From the NCBI RefSeq assembly GCF_019216885.1, contig NZ_JAAQRC020000001.1, positions 6,192,501-6,256,500 of the forward strand: a DNA stretch of 64,000 bases, read 5' to 3'. A program made the translations under genes and the position numbers. The stretch's first letter is position 1. Each line of letters starts with the position of its first letter. This DNA is from Methylobacterium sp. SyP6R (GTDB lineage Bacteria; Pseudomonadota; Alphaproteobacteria; Rhizobiales; Beijerinckiaceae). This document shows, one piece after another, positions 1 to 9,741 of this stretch. The notes below the pieces were generated by a model, which had not been told where the DNA came from, searched no databases, and was given only the letters and a program-made list of their open reading frames with translations.

Positions 1-936
<936 letters not shown>

Positions 937-1277
937 AAGAGCTGATCAAAGCTGATCACAATAGTAACGGAGGCTCACGACCGACCGGCGTTTCCACCAA
1001 TCGTGTGAGCACCGAAACGTCAGACCAGCATCATCCTACTCGTGATCCCACCCGAAGGCAGGATCCGCAGGGACGACGCCGTCCACGCTTCTCTTTCTCG
1101 TATGCACTTGTCAAAGAGCGACCCGATCGAAACCGGGGTATCATCGGCAACAACGGGACCAGCGCCTGACCAAGGTCAGGCTCGCCGGCCCGGACTGTCT
1201 CGAAGATGGCTCAGCGGCCGGTCCGCGGGAGCGGCCGGCGCCGATGGGCTGGGGTATACGGGCCACCTCCGGACCCG
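937..1277 (-). promoter_or_regulatory. rrs: rRNA operon leader and promoter region
   Basis: This 341-base gap lies upstream of 16S on the minus strand and holds no convincing gene. A perfect TTGACA hexamer on the minus strand at 1109-1114 is a candidate -35 box. It would place transcription start near 1080, about 145 bases before the mature 16S end. I cannot identify a clear -10 box. The rest should be the 16S leader with processing and antitermination elements, which I infer from position only. Confidence 0.4.
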
Positions 1278-1901
1278 TCAACCCCTTGGCGAAACTTTCG
1301 CGACAGGGCCCCTCCCCTCTTCGTCCAGGGCCGGGACAGCTGTGGCGCAGAGCCAGTGCCGCATGGCGTCGAAGGTCGCGGTCGCCGAGATCACGATGGC
1401 ATCGGCCTCGCCGCGTGTCGCCTCCTCGGCCAGGCGCTGGCGAAAAGCCTTCCACATCGCGCCGGTCTCGCGGCCATGCGCGGCGTAGTAGCGGCAGCCG
1501 CACTCCGCAGTGAGCCCGAGCTGGCGCCCGATATGTTTGGCGATCACCTGGCCGCCGAGGGTCGAGCCCTCCAGGACGTAGAGGGCGCCGAAGGCTTCGG
1601 CCCGGTCGCGCGGCGGGGCGAGGCGCGGGCACGGCAGAATTTGGATCTTCGCGTCGTCGAAACCGAGGATCCGCAGGTCGGCGGCGAGATGCGCGAGGCG
1701 CCGACGGGGATCGAAGAAGGGTGCGTCGTCGAGGGATGCGGCGAGGGCCGGCTCCAGCACGGCGTGGAACCCCCAGAACCGGGCGAGGAGCGCGCGGTAT
1801 TCGGCCAGGGTCGCGACGCGGGTTTCCCAGGCGAGGTCGCGCTCGATCGCCTCGTGCGCCGGCCTGGTTTCGGCCCGCAGGCGCTCCAGGATATCGCTCA
1901 C
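1278..1901 (-). CDS. bphO: Biliverdin-producing heme oxygenase (BphO type)
   Basis: This 207-residue protein matches bacterial heme oxygenases in length and motifs. An N-terminal ETRPAHEAIE segment supplies the proximal heme-ligand histidine, and EGSTLGGQVIAKHI in the middle is the family's distal-helix signature. The enzyme cleaves heme to biliverdin, CO and iron in the cytoplasm. The start is GTG at 1901: it overlaps the TGA stop of the upstream phytochrome kinase as GTGA, so the two genes should be translationally coupled. That coupling is the classic bphP-bphO arrangement, in which the oxygenase supplies the phytochrome chromophore. Longer frames that start upstream would lie inside the kinase gene and are unlikely. 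Confidence 0.9.
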   Translation of the reverse strand: MSDILERLRAETRPAHEAIERDLAWETRVATLAEYRALLARFWGFHAVLEPALAASLDDAPFFDPRRRLAHLAADLRILGFDDAKIQILPCPRLAPPRDRAEAFGALYVLEGSTLGGQVIAKHIGRQLGLTAECGCRYYAAHGRETGAMWKAFRQRLAEEATRGEADAIVISATATFDAMRHWLCATAVPALDEEGRGPVAKVSPRG

Positions 1902-4492
1902 GCGGTGACCGTGAAGCAGGCGCCGGGACAGTTCTCGACCTCGAGCCGGGCGTTGATCTGGTCGAGCATGGCGCGCACCAGCTTCATGCCGAGACCGGTG
2001 CCGCGGGCCGGGACGTTCTGCCAATCGACCGGCAGGCCCTTGCCGTCGTCGCAGACCGAGAGCCGCACCCGCCCCTCCGCCTCGCCGGCGACCCGCACCG
2101 CGATGCGGCCGCCGGCTTCGGCGAAGGCGTATTTGAAGGCGTTGGTGATCAGCTCCGTGGCGATCAGCGAGAGCGCCACCGCCTTGCGGTAGGGCACCAT
2201 CAGGCCGGGCTCGGCATCGAGATCGACCGCGTGCCCCTCCCCCGCCATGCCGGCGAGATCGGCGCAAAGATTCTCGATCGTCTGGCCGAGATCGACCTCC
2301 TCGACGCTCTCGGCCTGGTACAGGCTGTCATGGACCCGCGCCACGCTCATCACCCGGGCTGCGGTCTCGGCGAAGGCCGCCTGCGAGGCCGGGTCGGTCA
2401 CCTGGCGGCGCTGCATCTGCAGGAAGGCCGAGACGATCTGGAGCGAGTTCTTGACCCGGTGGTCGATCTCGCGGGTGAGCAGGTCCTTCTGGGCGAGGAG
2501 GCGCTCCTTGTCGGCCAGCAGCCCGGTCAGCTCGGTGATCTTGCGCTGCTGGCGCAGGACCACGCCTTCCACCGCCTGGGCCAGGGCCTCGGCGATGGCG
2601 ATCTGCCAAGCGGCGAAAGGCTCCGAGACGCCGCGGCGCTCCTCGACCCAGCGCTCGAACGAGCGCCGGGGCAGCACCGCCACCGGGCCGCTGCCCGCGA
2701 GGACCGGCTTTCGCGGATCGCCGCCCCAGGTGACGGTGCTCGGCATCTCGGGCCGGAACCACAGCAGCAGGTGGCGCCGCTCGGAATCGACGAAGACGGC
2801 GAGGAGCCCGCTGGCGCATTCGGCGAAAGGCGCGCTCGGCGGATGGACAGCGGCGAACTCCGCCGTGGCGTAGCTGGCGCGGTCCGCCGGCAGGGTGGTG
2901 CGCAGCCAGGCGGCGACCGTCAGGATCGCGTCCGGCGGCGGGGTTCGTCCGAGGCTGCGCACGGATCCGTCCGAGACGGTGGCGGCGCCGCCGGCCTCGA
3001 ACAGGTCGAGGAGGGTGTGGGTGTTCTCGGTGAGCGCGCTGACGAAATCATCCGAGCGGGCGAGCTCGCGCACCAGGTCGCTCTCCAGCGCCAGGTGGGC
3101 CTGCTGCTCCTGCCACAGGCGCCGGCTCTCGAGTTCGTGGACCCGCATCGCGAAGGCGTCGGCGAGCACCGTGGCGGCGGCGCGGGTCTCCGGCGCGACG
3201 TAGTGCGGCCGGCGATGATGGCCGATCATCAGCCCCCAGAGCCGCCCCTCGACCAGGATGGAGATCGACATCGAGCCGTTCACGCCGAGATTGCGCTGAT
3301 ACTCGAGGTGGATCGGCGACAGGCTGCGCGCCTGGGCGAAGGTGAGGTCGATCGGAGCATTCGCGGTCGTCGGCGTCGCCACCAGGGGCACCGGCACGTA
3401 GTCGCGGTCGATGACGAAGCGGCTCTTCGAGCGAGTATAGAGGGCACGGGCCTGGGCCGGGATGTCGGAGGCCGGGAAATGCAGGCCGAGCAGGCTGCGG
3501 GTCCAGGACGGGTCCTTGTCCTCGGCGATGGCGGCACCGTTCCAGTCCGGATCGAAGCGGTAGACCAGGATGCAGTCGAAGCCGGTCAGCGCCCGGGTCT
3601 CGCGGGCCGCCACCGCGGCGGCGTCCTCCAGCGTGCCGGCGCCGCGCAGGCGGCTGATGGCGAGCTCGGTGTCGAGCTGGCTCGCGGAGCGGAAATCCTC
3701 CGGATGGGCCGGCGCCAGTTCGAGCTCGACGATGATGCGGTCGCCGTTGCGATGGGCCACCACCTCGACCGGCAGGCCGTCGGTGGCGGGCAGGACGAGG
3801 CGCTGGCGCAGGGTGCGGCCGGGATCGACGCCGTCTCCTTGCAGGGTCTCGCGGATCCGGTCGGCGAGGCTGCTCCCGAGCAGGGCGGCGAGGTCGAGCC
3901 CGAGGGGGTCGCGGTCGATGGCGTCGCGGACGTTGCCGCTGCAGGCCACGACGGTCAGGGTGTCGAGGTCGGCGGCGACCAGGACGGCATGGGGCTGGAT
4001 CGCCCCCGGGATGTGGATCGGCTCCTGCTCGCACAGGCGCGGATCGACCGGCTCGGCCCGCACCCGCTGGCTCACCGCCGCCTGCACCGCCTCGCGGCTA
4101 TGCCCGTGCTCCAACGTCTCCACCGGCTCGGTGACGATCCAGTAGCGGTCGGGCGTGGCGGCCTGGCGCAGGGTGATCCGCACCTGCATCGGCCGGGGAT
4201 CGAAGCCGTAGACGAAGGAGAAGCTGTGATCGAGCCGGCCCCGGCGCACGCCCTCGCGGAAGCGGCCGTAGAAATGCGGCAGGTGGGTGCAGGGCGCGAC
4301 GTCGGTGAAGAAGTTGCGGCCGATCACCCGCTCGGGCGCGCGGCCGGAAAAAACGCTCTCGGCCCGGTTGTAGAGATGGACGATCCCGCGCCCGTCGATC
4401 TGGATCACGCCCTGGCGCAGGCGGTCGAGGTCGGGCGGCGCCAGGGCGTCGAGATCGATCGTCGGAGCCGTGGTCGGGTCGGGCAAGGTCAC
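1898..4492 (-). CDS. ppr: PYP-bacteriophytochrome hybrid sensor histidine kinase (Ppr-like)
   Basis: This 864-residue protein has three parts. Residues 19-125 are a photoactive yellow protein (PYP) domain with Tyr41, Glu45, Ser49, Arg51 and the coumarate-binding Cys68 in VAPCT; these correspond to Y42, E46, T50, R52 and C69 of Halorhodospira PYP. Residues 150-650 are a bacteriophytochrome PAS-GAF-PHY core: Cys154 before EPIHIPG is the biliverdin Cys, PASDIP is at 340-345, SPIHLEY and GHHRRP supply the conserved histidines, and PRRSF marks the PHY tongue. Residues 665-864 are a HisKA_2/HRxxN kinase with His678 in DHRVKN and a CDDGKGLP ATP-binding motif. No membrane segment is visible. The start is GTG at 4492, and the only weakness is a poor ribosome-binding site. 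IQPHA replaces the usual IQPHG. No response regulator is adjacent. It overlaps bphO by four bases. Confidence 0.92.
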   Translation of the reverse strand: MTLPDPTTAPTIDLDALAPPDLDRLRQGVIQIDGRGIVHLYNRAESVFSGRAPERVIGRNFFTDVAPCTHLPHFYGRFREGVRRGRLDHSFSFVYGFDPRPMQVRITLRQAATPDRYWIVTEPVETLEHGHSREAVQAAVSQRVRAEPVDPRLCEQEPIHIPGAIQPHAVLVAADLDTLTVVACSGNVRDAIDRDPLGLDLAALLGSSLADRIRETLQGDGVDPGRTLRQRLVLPATDGLPVEVVAHRNGDRIIVELELAPAHPEDFRSASQLDTELAISRLRGAGTLEDAAAVAARETRALTGFDCILVYRFDPDWNGAAIAEDKDPSWTRSLLGLHFPASDIPAQARALYTRSKSRFVIDRDYVPVPLVATPTTANAPIDLTFAQARSLSPIHLEYQRNLGVNGSMSISILVEGRLWGLMIGHHRRPHYVAPETRAAATVLADAFAMRVHELESRRLWQEQQAHLALESDLVRELARSDDFVSALTENTHTLLDLFEAGGAATVSDGSVRSLGRTPPPDAILTVAAWLRTTLPADRASYATAEFAAVHPPSAPFAECASGLLAVFVDSERRHLLLWFRPEMPSTVTWGGDPRKPVLAGSGPVAVLPRRSFERWVEERRGVSEPFAAWQIAIAEALAQAVEGVVLRQQRKITELTGLLADKERLLAQKDLLTREIDHRVKNSLQIVSAFLQMQRRQVTDPASQAAFAETAARVMSVARVHDSLYQAESVEEVDLGQTIENLCADLAGMAGEGHAVDLDAEPGLMVPYRKAVALSLIATELITNAFKYAFAEAGGRIAVRVAGEAEGRVRLSVCDDGKGLPVDWQNVPARGTGLGMKLVRAMLDQINARLEVENCPGACFTVTA

Positions 4493-4617
4493 GGCATTTC
4501 CAACGAAGCGATGGCCCGAGAGTGGTGCGCCTTCGGCGGCCGGTCCGGCACTTTAGATAATTCCCAACCTGAACGAAACCGCAACGGGTGATCGCCCGGC
4601 CGGACGGCGCCGCATTG

Positions 4618-6009
4618 TCACCGTGTACCGCCGGTGCGCTCGGCCACCGCCTTGACGGCGCTCTGCAAGCCTTCCTCCAGGGTCGGGTGATAGAAGGGCC
4701 GGTCGAGAAAGGTCGCGGCGTCCCAGCCTTCCTGCACGGCGATCGCCATGAGGTGAGCGAGATGCTCGACCCCCGGCCCGATCATCGCGGCGCCGATGAG
4801 CCGGCCGTCCGGCTCGGCATAGACCCGGATCAGGCCGGCGGCCCGGTCCATCGCTCGGGCGCGGCCCTGATCGGCGAAAGAGGCCTCGCCGATGACCCAG
4901 TCGCGGGCGGCTTGCGCATCGAAGGCCCTGCCCACCGCCGCGATCTGCGGATCGGTGAAGACCAGGGCGAAGGCCGGCCAGGGCGGCGGCGCCTCGACCT
5001 GGGGGAAGCGAGCGGCGTTGCCGCCGGCGATCCAGCCCTGGCGCTGGGCCTCGTGCAGGACCGGGTGCTCCTGGTTGGCATCGCCCGCGATGAAGATCGG
5101 GGCGGTGCCGCATTGAAGCGTGCGCGGGTTGAAATCCGGCAGGCCGTCCTCGTCGAGGGCGAGTCCCGCGGCACCGAGATCGAGGTCGGCGAGGTTGGGC
5201 GGCCGGCCGGCGGCGGCGAGCACGCGCGCGAAGGTATCGCTCGCCGTCTCGCCGGATTTGCGGCGCCAGGTCAGCCGGATCCCGTCGCCCACCACCTCGG
5301 CCTTCTCGACGGTGGCGCCGAGATGCAGGGTGAATTCGGACCCGATCAGCGCGGCGGCGCAAGTCCCGATCTCCGGGTCGCGGCCGCCGCCCACGGCGTC
5401 GCCCGGATCGAGCACCGTGACCTGGACGCCGAGGCGGGCCATCGCTTGCGCGAGTTCGAGGCCGACCGGGCCGGCGCCAAGCACCGCGAGCGAGTCGGGC
5501 AGGGTCTCGATCTCGAACAAGATGTCGGTGGTGAGCACCCGGTCGGCGACCGGGCGAAGGGGCGGCGGCAGGCTCGGGGTCGAGCCGGTGGCGACGACCA
5601 CCGCGCCGGCGCTGATCCGGGTATGATCGTCGACGAGGAGGGTCGTCGGGTCGGTGAAGCGCGCGGTGCCGCTGACGCGCAGATCGGCGGAAATCCGGTC
5701 GAGCCCCTCGAAGACGGAGGCGACGAAATCGTCGCGCAAGGCGCGCACGCGCTCCATCACCGCCCGGCCGTCGACCCGGACCTCGCCGGTCGTGACACCG
5801 AAGGATCGGGTCCCGCGCGCGTCGTGGGCGGCGCGGCCGGCCTCGATCAGTAGCTTCGAGGGCATGCAGCCGACCCGGGCGCAGGTGGTGCCGCCGGGGC
5901 CGCGCTCGATCAGCACGGCGCGGGCTCCGGCCTTGGTGGCCGCGGCGTGGGCGGCGATCCCGGCGGTCCCGGCGCCGATGATCGCCACGTCGCAGGCCAG
6001 TTCACGCAT
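4618..6009 (-). CDS. Class I pyridine nucleotide-disulfide oxidoreductase (dihydrolipoamide dehydrogenase-like)
   Basis: The 463-residue product has an FAD-binding GAGTAG at 12-17, the redox-active pair Cys43/Cys48 in CARVGCMPSK, a central NAD(P)-binding GAGPVGLE, and a C-terminal dimerisation domain. The C-terminal FYHPTLEE supplies the His-Glu pair expected near the disulfide of the partner subunit. The family includes dihydrolipoamide dehydrogenase, glutathione reductase and mercuric reductase. No 2-oxoacid dehydrogenase genes lie nearby and there is no N-terminal metal-binding domain, so the substrate is undefined. I chose ATG at 6009 because AAGGGGA lies just upstream and the protein then starts a few residues before the FAD motif. 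A longer frame from 6075 adds a 22-residue tail with no motif. Confidence 0.85.
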   Translation of the reverse strand: MRELACDVAIIGAGTAGIAAHAAATKAGARAVLIERGPGGTTCARVGCMPSKLLIEAGRAAHDARGTRSFGVTTGEVRVDGRAVMERVRALRDDFVASVFEGLDRISADLRVSGTARFTDPTTLLVDDHTRISAGAVVVATGSTPSLPPPLRPVADRVLTTDILFEIETLPDSLAVLGAGPVGLELAQAMARLGVQVTVLDPGDAVGGGRDPEIGTCAAALIGSEFTLHLGATVEKAEVVGDGIRLTWRRKSGETASDTFARVLAAAGRPPNLADLDLGAAGLALDEDGLPDFNPRTLQCGTAPIFIAGDANQEHPVLHEAQRQGWIAGGNAARFPQVEAPPPWPAFALVFTDPQIAAVGRAFDAQAARDWVIGEASFADQGRARAMDRAAGLIRVYAEPDGRLIGAAMIGPGVEHLAHLMAIAVQEGWDAATFLDRPFYHPTLEEGLQSAVKAVAERTGGTR

Positions 6010-6105
6010 CGCTCGTCCCCTTGGGCTGCCCGGCGCGGCAGGAGCGGCGACGTAGCGGATTCGACGGGGATCCAACTTGCATCGCGGGCGATTCGTTCCC
6101 GCGCG

Positions 6106-6798
6106 TCAGGTTTTCGATGTCCCCGATGCGTCCCGGCCCTCGGCGAGGAGGCCGCTCACGAAGCCGGCGAGGCCGGTCTGGCGCTCGCGCCGCAGGTGCT
6201 CGGCGGCGAGGATCGCCTCCAGGGTCTTGAACGAGCGGTCGAGGTCGTCGTTGACCAGGACGTAATCGTATTCCGACCAGCGCTCGATCTCGGTGCGGGC
6301 GTTGAGCAGGCGGCGCTCGATCGTCTCGGCGGAATCCTCGGCCCGGCGCTCCAGGCGGCGGCGCAGCTCGGCCATGCTCGGCGGCAGGATGAAGATGGTG
6401 ACGACGTCGTCGCGCAGCTTGCCCCGGACCTGCCGGGTGCCCTGGTAGTCGATGTCGAAGATCATGTCGCGGCCGGCGGCCAGCGCCCGCTCCACCGGGC
6501 TCCGCGGCGTGCCGTAGTAATTGCCGTGCACCTCGGCCCATTCGAGCAGGTCGTCGCGCTCGCGCAAATGCTCGAAGGCGTCGCGGTCGATGAAGCGGTA
6601 ATGCTGGCCGTCGATCTCGGACGGGCGGCGGGCCCTCGTCGTGACCGAGACCGAGAGTTCGAGGCCCCATTCGGGCCGCTGGGCCAGGGCCCGGGTCAGG
6701 GTGGTCTTGCCCGCCCCCGAGGGCGAGGAGAGGATCAGCACCAGGCCCCGGCGCGCCACCGGTGTGGTCAGGAGTTCGGAGCCCATCGTCGCCACCAT
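6106..6798 (-). CDS. gmk: Guanylate kinase
   Basis: This 230-residue enzyme phosphorylates GMP to GDP in nucleotide biosynthesis. The P-loop SPSGAGKTT sits at 25-33, followed by the GMP-binding signature [17 protein letters not shown] and the [10 protein letters not shown] segment. The C-terminal [19 protein letters not shown] is diagnostic for the family. A second in-frame ATG at 6786 is an equally good start. Gmk and the YicC-family gene upstream lie on one strand with a 124-base gap, a very common pairing. The extra C-terminal residues (about 205 is usual) are low complexity. Confidence 0.95.
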   Translation of the reverse strand: MVATMGSELLTTPVARRGLVLILSSPSGAGKTTLTRALAQRPEWGLELSVSVTTRARRPSEIDGQHYRFIDRDAFEHLRERDDLLEWAEVHGNYYGTPRSPVERALAAGRDMIFDIDYQGTRQVRGKLRDDVVTIFILPPSMAELRRRLERRAEDSAETIERRLLNARTEIERWSEYDYVLVNDDLDRSFKTLEAILAAEHLRRERQTGLAGFVSGLLAEGRDASGTSKT

Positions 6799-6922
6799 CG
6801 CGTTGCATCACCTTCTCGCCGGCACCGACGCGCGGCCGACTTCCCATCCGGTCCCCTCCCATGCCGTCCCCCCGGCGGAGGCGCAACCGGGGAGATCATG
6901 ACGGGCCGGGGACAGATATCCC

Positions 6923-7798
6923 CTACTCGACGTTCTGGACCTGCTCGCGGAACTGCTCGACCACCGCCTTGAGGTCGAGGCCGATGCGGGAGAGCGACAC
7001 GTCGTTGGCCTTGGCGCAGAGCGTGTTGGCCTCGCGGCCGAGTTCCTGGGCCAGGAAGTCGAGCCGGCGCCCGACGGCGCCCCCCGTCGCCAGGAGATCG
7101 CGCGCGGCGGACAGATGCGCGCGCAGGCGGTCGATCTCCTCCCGCACGTCGGCCCGGGCGGCGAGCAGGACCGCCTCCTGGTGCAGGCGGGCCGGATCGA
7201 AGCTGGCGACCTCCATCAGGCTCGCGACCTGCGCGGCGAGGCGGGCCTTGACCGCCTCGGGCTGCCGGGCCGGACAGGCCTCCGCCGCCTCGACGAGGTC
7301 GGCCATGGCGGCGAGCTGGCCGCCGACGATCTCGGCGAGCGCCCGCCCTTCCGCGCGGCGGACCTCGACCAGCGCCGCGACCAGCCGGAGGGCCGCCGCC
7401 GCGAGGTCGCGCCGCAAGGCCTCGTCGTCGCCCGCATCCTCCTCAACCTCGACCACGCCGCGCAGGCTCAGGAGCCCGTCGACGGAGGGGAGCGTGATGC
7501 CGAGAGGCATCGGCACCCGGGTGACCGCCTCGGCCAGGGAGGCGAGCAGGGTCTCGTTGATCCGCACCCTCGGCGCGGATTCGGTCCGCGACAGGGTCAG
7601 GGTGAGGTGGCAGGTACCGCGCCCGAGGCGCTTCTGCACCAGGGCCCGGGCCTCCTCGCCGACGGCATCGAGGCCGGTCGGGACCCGGACCCGGACCTCC
7701 AGCCCGCGGCCGTTGACGCTCTTGAGCTCCCAGGCCCAGTGCGCGGGTCCGGTGGTTCCGGTCTCGCGGGCGAAGCCGGTCATGCTGGCGATGGACAT
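6923..7798 (-). CDS. YicC/YloC family endoribonuclease
   Basis: The 291-residue protein begins MSIASMTGFARETG and ends with the conserved block GREANTLCAKANDV followed by LKAVVEQFREQVQNVE. These are the N- and C-terminal signatures of the YicC-like family. Characterised members are endoribonucleases linked to small-RNA turnover and stationary-phase survival. It has no signal peptide or membrane segment. It sits between mltG and gmk in the order usual for Alphaproteobacteria (mltG, yicC, gmk). Confidence 0.93.
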   Translation of the reverse strand: MSIASMTGFARETGTTGPAHWAWELKSVNGRGLEVRVRVPTGLDAVGEEARALVQKRLGRGTCHLTLTLSRTESAPRVRINETLLASLAEAVTRVPMPLGITLPSVDGLLSLRGVVEVEEDAGDDEALRRDLAAAALRLVAALVEVRRAEGRALAEIVGGQLAAMADLVEAAEACPARQPEAVKARLAAQVASLMEVASFDPARLHQEAVLLAARADVREEIDRLRAHLSAARDLLATGGAVGRRLDFLAQELGREANTLCAKANDVSLSRIGLDLKAVVEQFREQVQNVE

Positions 7799-7881
7799 CG
7801 GGCGCTCTAAGCAGGTGTCGCGAGAGTGGCCGCCGGCTTCGCGAGGGAACCGGCGGCACGACGGGGGTCTGACGTCATGGC

Positions 7882-7911
7882 GGACTCGCGTCGGTACGCC
7901 GACGCGAGTCC
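7882..7911 (-). terminator. Perfect 13-bp hairpin after mltG
   Basis: Arms GGACTCGCGTCGG (7882-7894) and its exact complement (7899-7911) flank a TACG loop, beginning three bases past the mltG stop. No T-run follows on the minus strand, so it may be a Rho-type terminator or an mRNA-stabilising hairpin that separates mltG from the yicC-family gene. Confidence 0.6.
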
Positions 7912-7913
7912 GG

Positions 7914-9323
7914 TCAGGGGTTGCGCGACCCGGGCGTGCCCTTGGGCTGCGACAGCACCGGGACGGTCTTGGGCGAGTTCAGGTCGTAGGTCCTGTTGCG
8001 CAGGGGGTCGCGGGCGGTCCCTTCCGAGGCGTCGAAGGCACGCGAGCGGGCGCCCGGATTCGCGTCGCCGCCGTCATAGGCGAGCGGCGCGCCGGGCAGC
8101 CCCGTGCGCGACGGCAGGGCCGAAGGCAGGGCCGAGGGATCGGCCTGCGGCGGCGGCTCGACCTTGTCGACGCCGATCGTCGAGGCCGGATCGGAAGCGG
8201 CCTTCGCCTTCTCGACCTGGCGCCAGCGGGCGACGTTACGGTTATGCGCCTCCAGCGTCTCGGCGAAGACGTGGCCGCCGGTCCCGTCGGCGACGAAGAA
8301 CAGCTCCTTGGTGCGCGAAGGGTTCGCCACCGCCTCGAGCGCCGCCCGGCCCGGATTGGCGATCGGTCCCGGCGGCAGGCCCTCGATCGCGTAGGTGTTG
8401 TAGGGCGTCACCCGGTCGATCTCGGAGCGCAGGATGCCGCGCCCGAGGGTGCCGCGCCCGCCGACGAGGCCGTAGACGATGGTCGGATCGGATTGCAGCC
8501 GCATCCGCTTCTGAAGGCGGTTGACGAACACGCCGGCGACCCGCGGGCGCTCGTCGGCCCGGCCGGTCTCCTTCTCGACGATGGAGGCCAGGGTGACCAT
8601 CTCCTGGGGCGTGCGCACCGGCACGTCGGGCGAGCGGCGGGCCCAGATCTGGTTGAGCACCTCGCGCTGCTTGGTGCGCATCAGGTTGAGGATCTTCTGG
8701 CGGGAATCGCCGCGCTCGAACTTGTAGGTGTCGGGCAGCAGCGAACCCTCCGGCGGGGTCTCGTTGATGTCGCCGGTGAGGATGTCGTTGTCGTTGAGGC
8801 GGGCGACGATCTGCTCGCTCGTCAGGCCTTCGGGGAAGGTGATGGCGTGCTGCACCGGCCGGCCCTGGACCAGCACGTCGACCACGTCGTCGATGCTGGC
8901 ATGGGCCTTGAAGTTGTACTCGCCGGCCTTGAGCGCCGCCTTGCGGCCGAAGCGGGCGGTCAGCTCGAACAGCATCGGATGGGCGATCACGCCCTCGCGC
9001 TGGAGGAGGTCGGCCATCTCGCCGACGCTGGAGCGGGGCACGACCACCACCTTGTCGGCCTGAAGCGGGCCCGCCTCGTTGGTCTGGCGCTCCAGGACGA
9101 CGAGGCCCAGGATGGCCCCGAGGCCGAGGATGACGAACAGGGTGAGGAAGCCGCTCACCGCGGAGAGCAGGCCGCCGCGTTCGCGCACCGGCTTCTCGGG
9201 CGGGGGCGGCGCGGCGGTCGGCTTGATGGCCTCGCTCGGGCTGCGCGGGGCGAGCCGGTTCGGCTGGCTGACCGGCTCCGGCGCGCTCGGCGCCGGGTCC
9301 TGCGTCTTCGATCTGCGAAACAT
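7914..9323 (-). CDS. mltG: Endolytic murein transglycosylase MltG
   Basis: The 469-residue protein has a Pro-rich cytoplasmic N-terminus, one membrane helix (FLTLFVILGLGAILGLVVL, about residues 60-80), a LysM-like linker and a YceG/MltG catalytic domain. The catalytic glutamate lies in ASIVEKETG, followed by RLQKRMRLQSDPTIVYG and the LPPGPIANPG loop. MltG cuts nascent glycan strands at the inner membrane and sets their length. I chose ATG at 9323, which gives a compact cytoplasmic tail; frames extending to 9410 add Arg-rich sequence with no support. It lies downstream of the fatty-acid genes, as in many Alphaproteobacteria, but a terminator at 9458-9489 separates it from fabF. Confidence 0.95.
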   Translation of the reverse strand: MFRRSKTQDPAPSAPEPVSQPNRLAPRSPSEAIKPTAAPPPPEKPVRERGGLLSAVSGFLTLFVILGLGAILGLVVLERQTNEAGPLQADKVVVVPRSSVGEMADLLQREGVIAHPMLFELTARFGRKAALKAGEYNFKAHASIDDVVDVLVQGRPVQHAITFPEGLTSEQIVARLNDNDILTGDINETPPEGSLLPDTYKFERGDSRQKILNLMRTKQREVLNQIWARRSPDVPVRTPQEMVTLASIVEKETGRADERPRVAGVFVNRLQKRMRLQSDPTIVYGLVGGRGTLGRGILRSEIDRVTPYNTYAIEGLPPGPIANPGRAALEAVANPSRTKELFFVADGTGGHVFAETLEAHNRNVARWRQVEKAKAASDPASTIGVDKVEPPPQADPSALPSALPSRTGLPGAPLAYDGGDANPGARSRAFDASEGTARDPLRNRTYDLNSPKTVPVLSQPKGTPGSRNP

Positions 9324-9457
9324 GGCGGTCCTGTCGTGGCGCGTCCGGGAAGCCGGCCGTGGACGCGCATGCCGGCCCGAGAGGGCGGAAAGCGATCGAG
9401 ACCCTAGCAAGTTTTATGGCGAAATGGAGCCGAGGCGCCCTGGAAGCCACATGCAAG

Positions 9458-9489
9458 AAAGCCCCTCCGCACCGGCGAGAGGGGCTTTT
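9458..9489 (-). terminator. Intrinsic terminator between fabF and mltG
   Basis: AAAGCCCCTC (9458-9467) pairs with GAGGGGCTTT (9479-9488) around an 11-base loop. Short T-runs follow on both strands, so it can act in either direction. It most likely ends the fabD-fabG-acpP-fabF transcript. Confidence 0.75.
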
Positions 9490-9552
9490 GACAGTTCGGC
9501 GATGGGCTTGAGGCCCGGATTCCGGTTCGCTCCAACCTGGGTTCACCCCCCC

Positions 9553-9690
9553 GAGTCATTCCGGGGCCGCGAAGCGGAGCCCGGAATCCAGACACTCGGG
9601 TTCGTCAGGACAGGGCGATCGGCGCCCCGCTCGATTCTGTTCCACCTGTGGTTCTGGATCCCGGGCTCCGCTGCGCGGCCCCGGGATGAC
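9553..9690. repeat. Inverted pair of dispersed palindromic repeat units
   Basis: A unit at 9553-9591 (GAGTCATTCCGGGGCCGCG...) is matched on the opposite strand by 9652-9690 (TCTGGATCCCGGGCTCCGC...). Each unit is itself a hairpin. The pair fills most of the 418-base gap between mltG and fabF. This sequence type is widespread between genes of Rhizobiales, and I see no gene here. Confidence 0.7.
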
Positions 9691-9741
9691 GCGGAGGGTG
9701 TCAGACCGGACAGCGGACTTGGACAGGCCCGCAGCGATCGT

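Noticed and set aside
1721..4591. Long plus-strand frame of 956 codons opposite the phytochrome kinase
   Set aside because: It is antisense to a gene with clear domains and has Gly/Arg/His-rich sequence without motifs, the usual shadow frame of high-GC coding DNA.
6762..9407. Plus-strand 881-codon frame opposite yicC and mltG
   Set aside because: No domain and a biased composition; the minus-strand genes are well supported.
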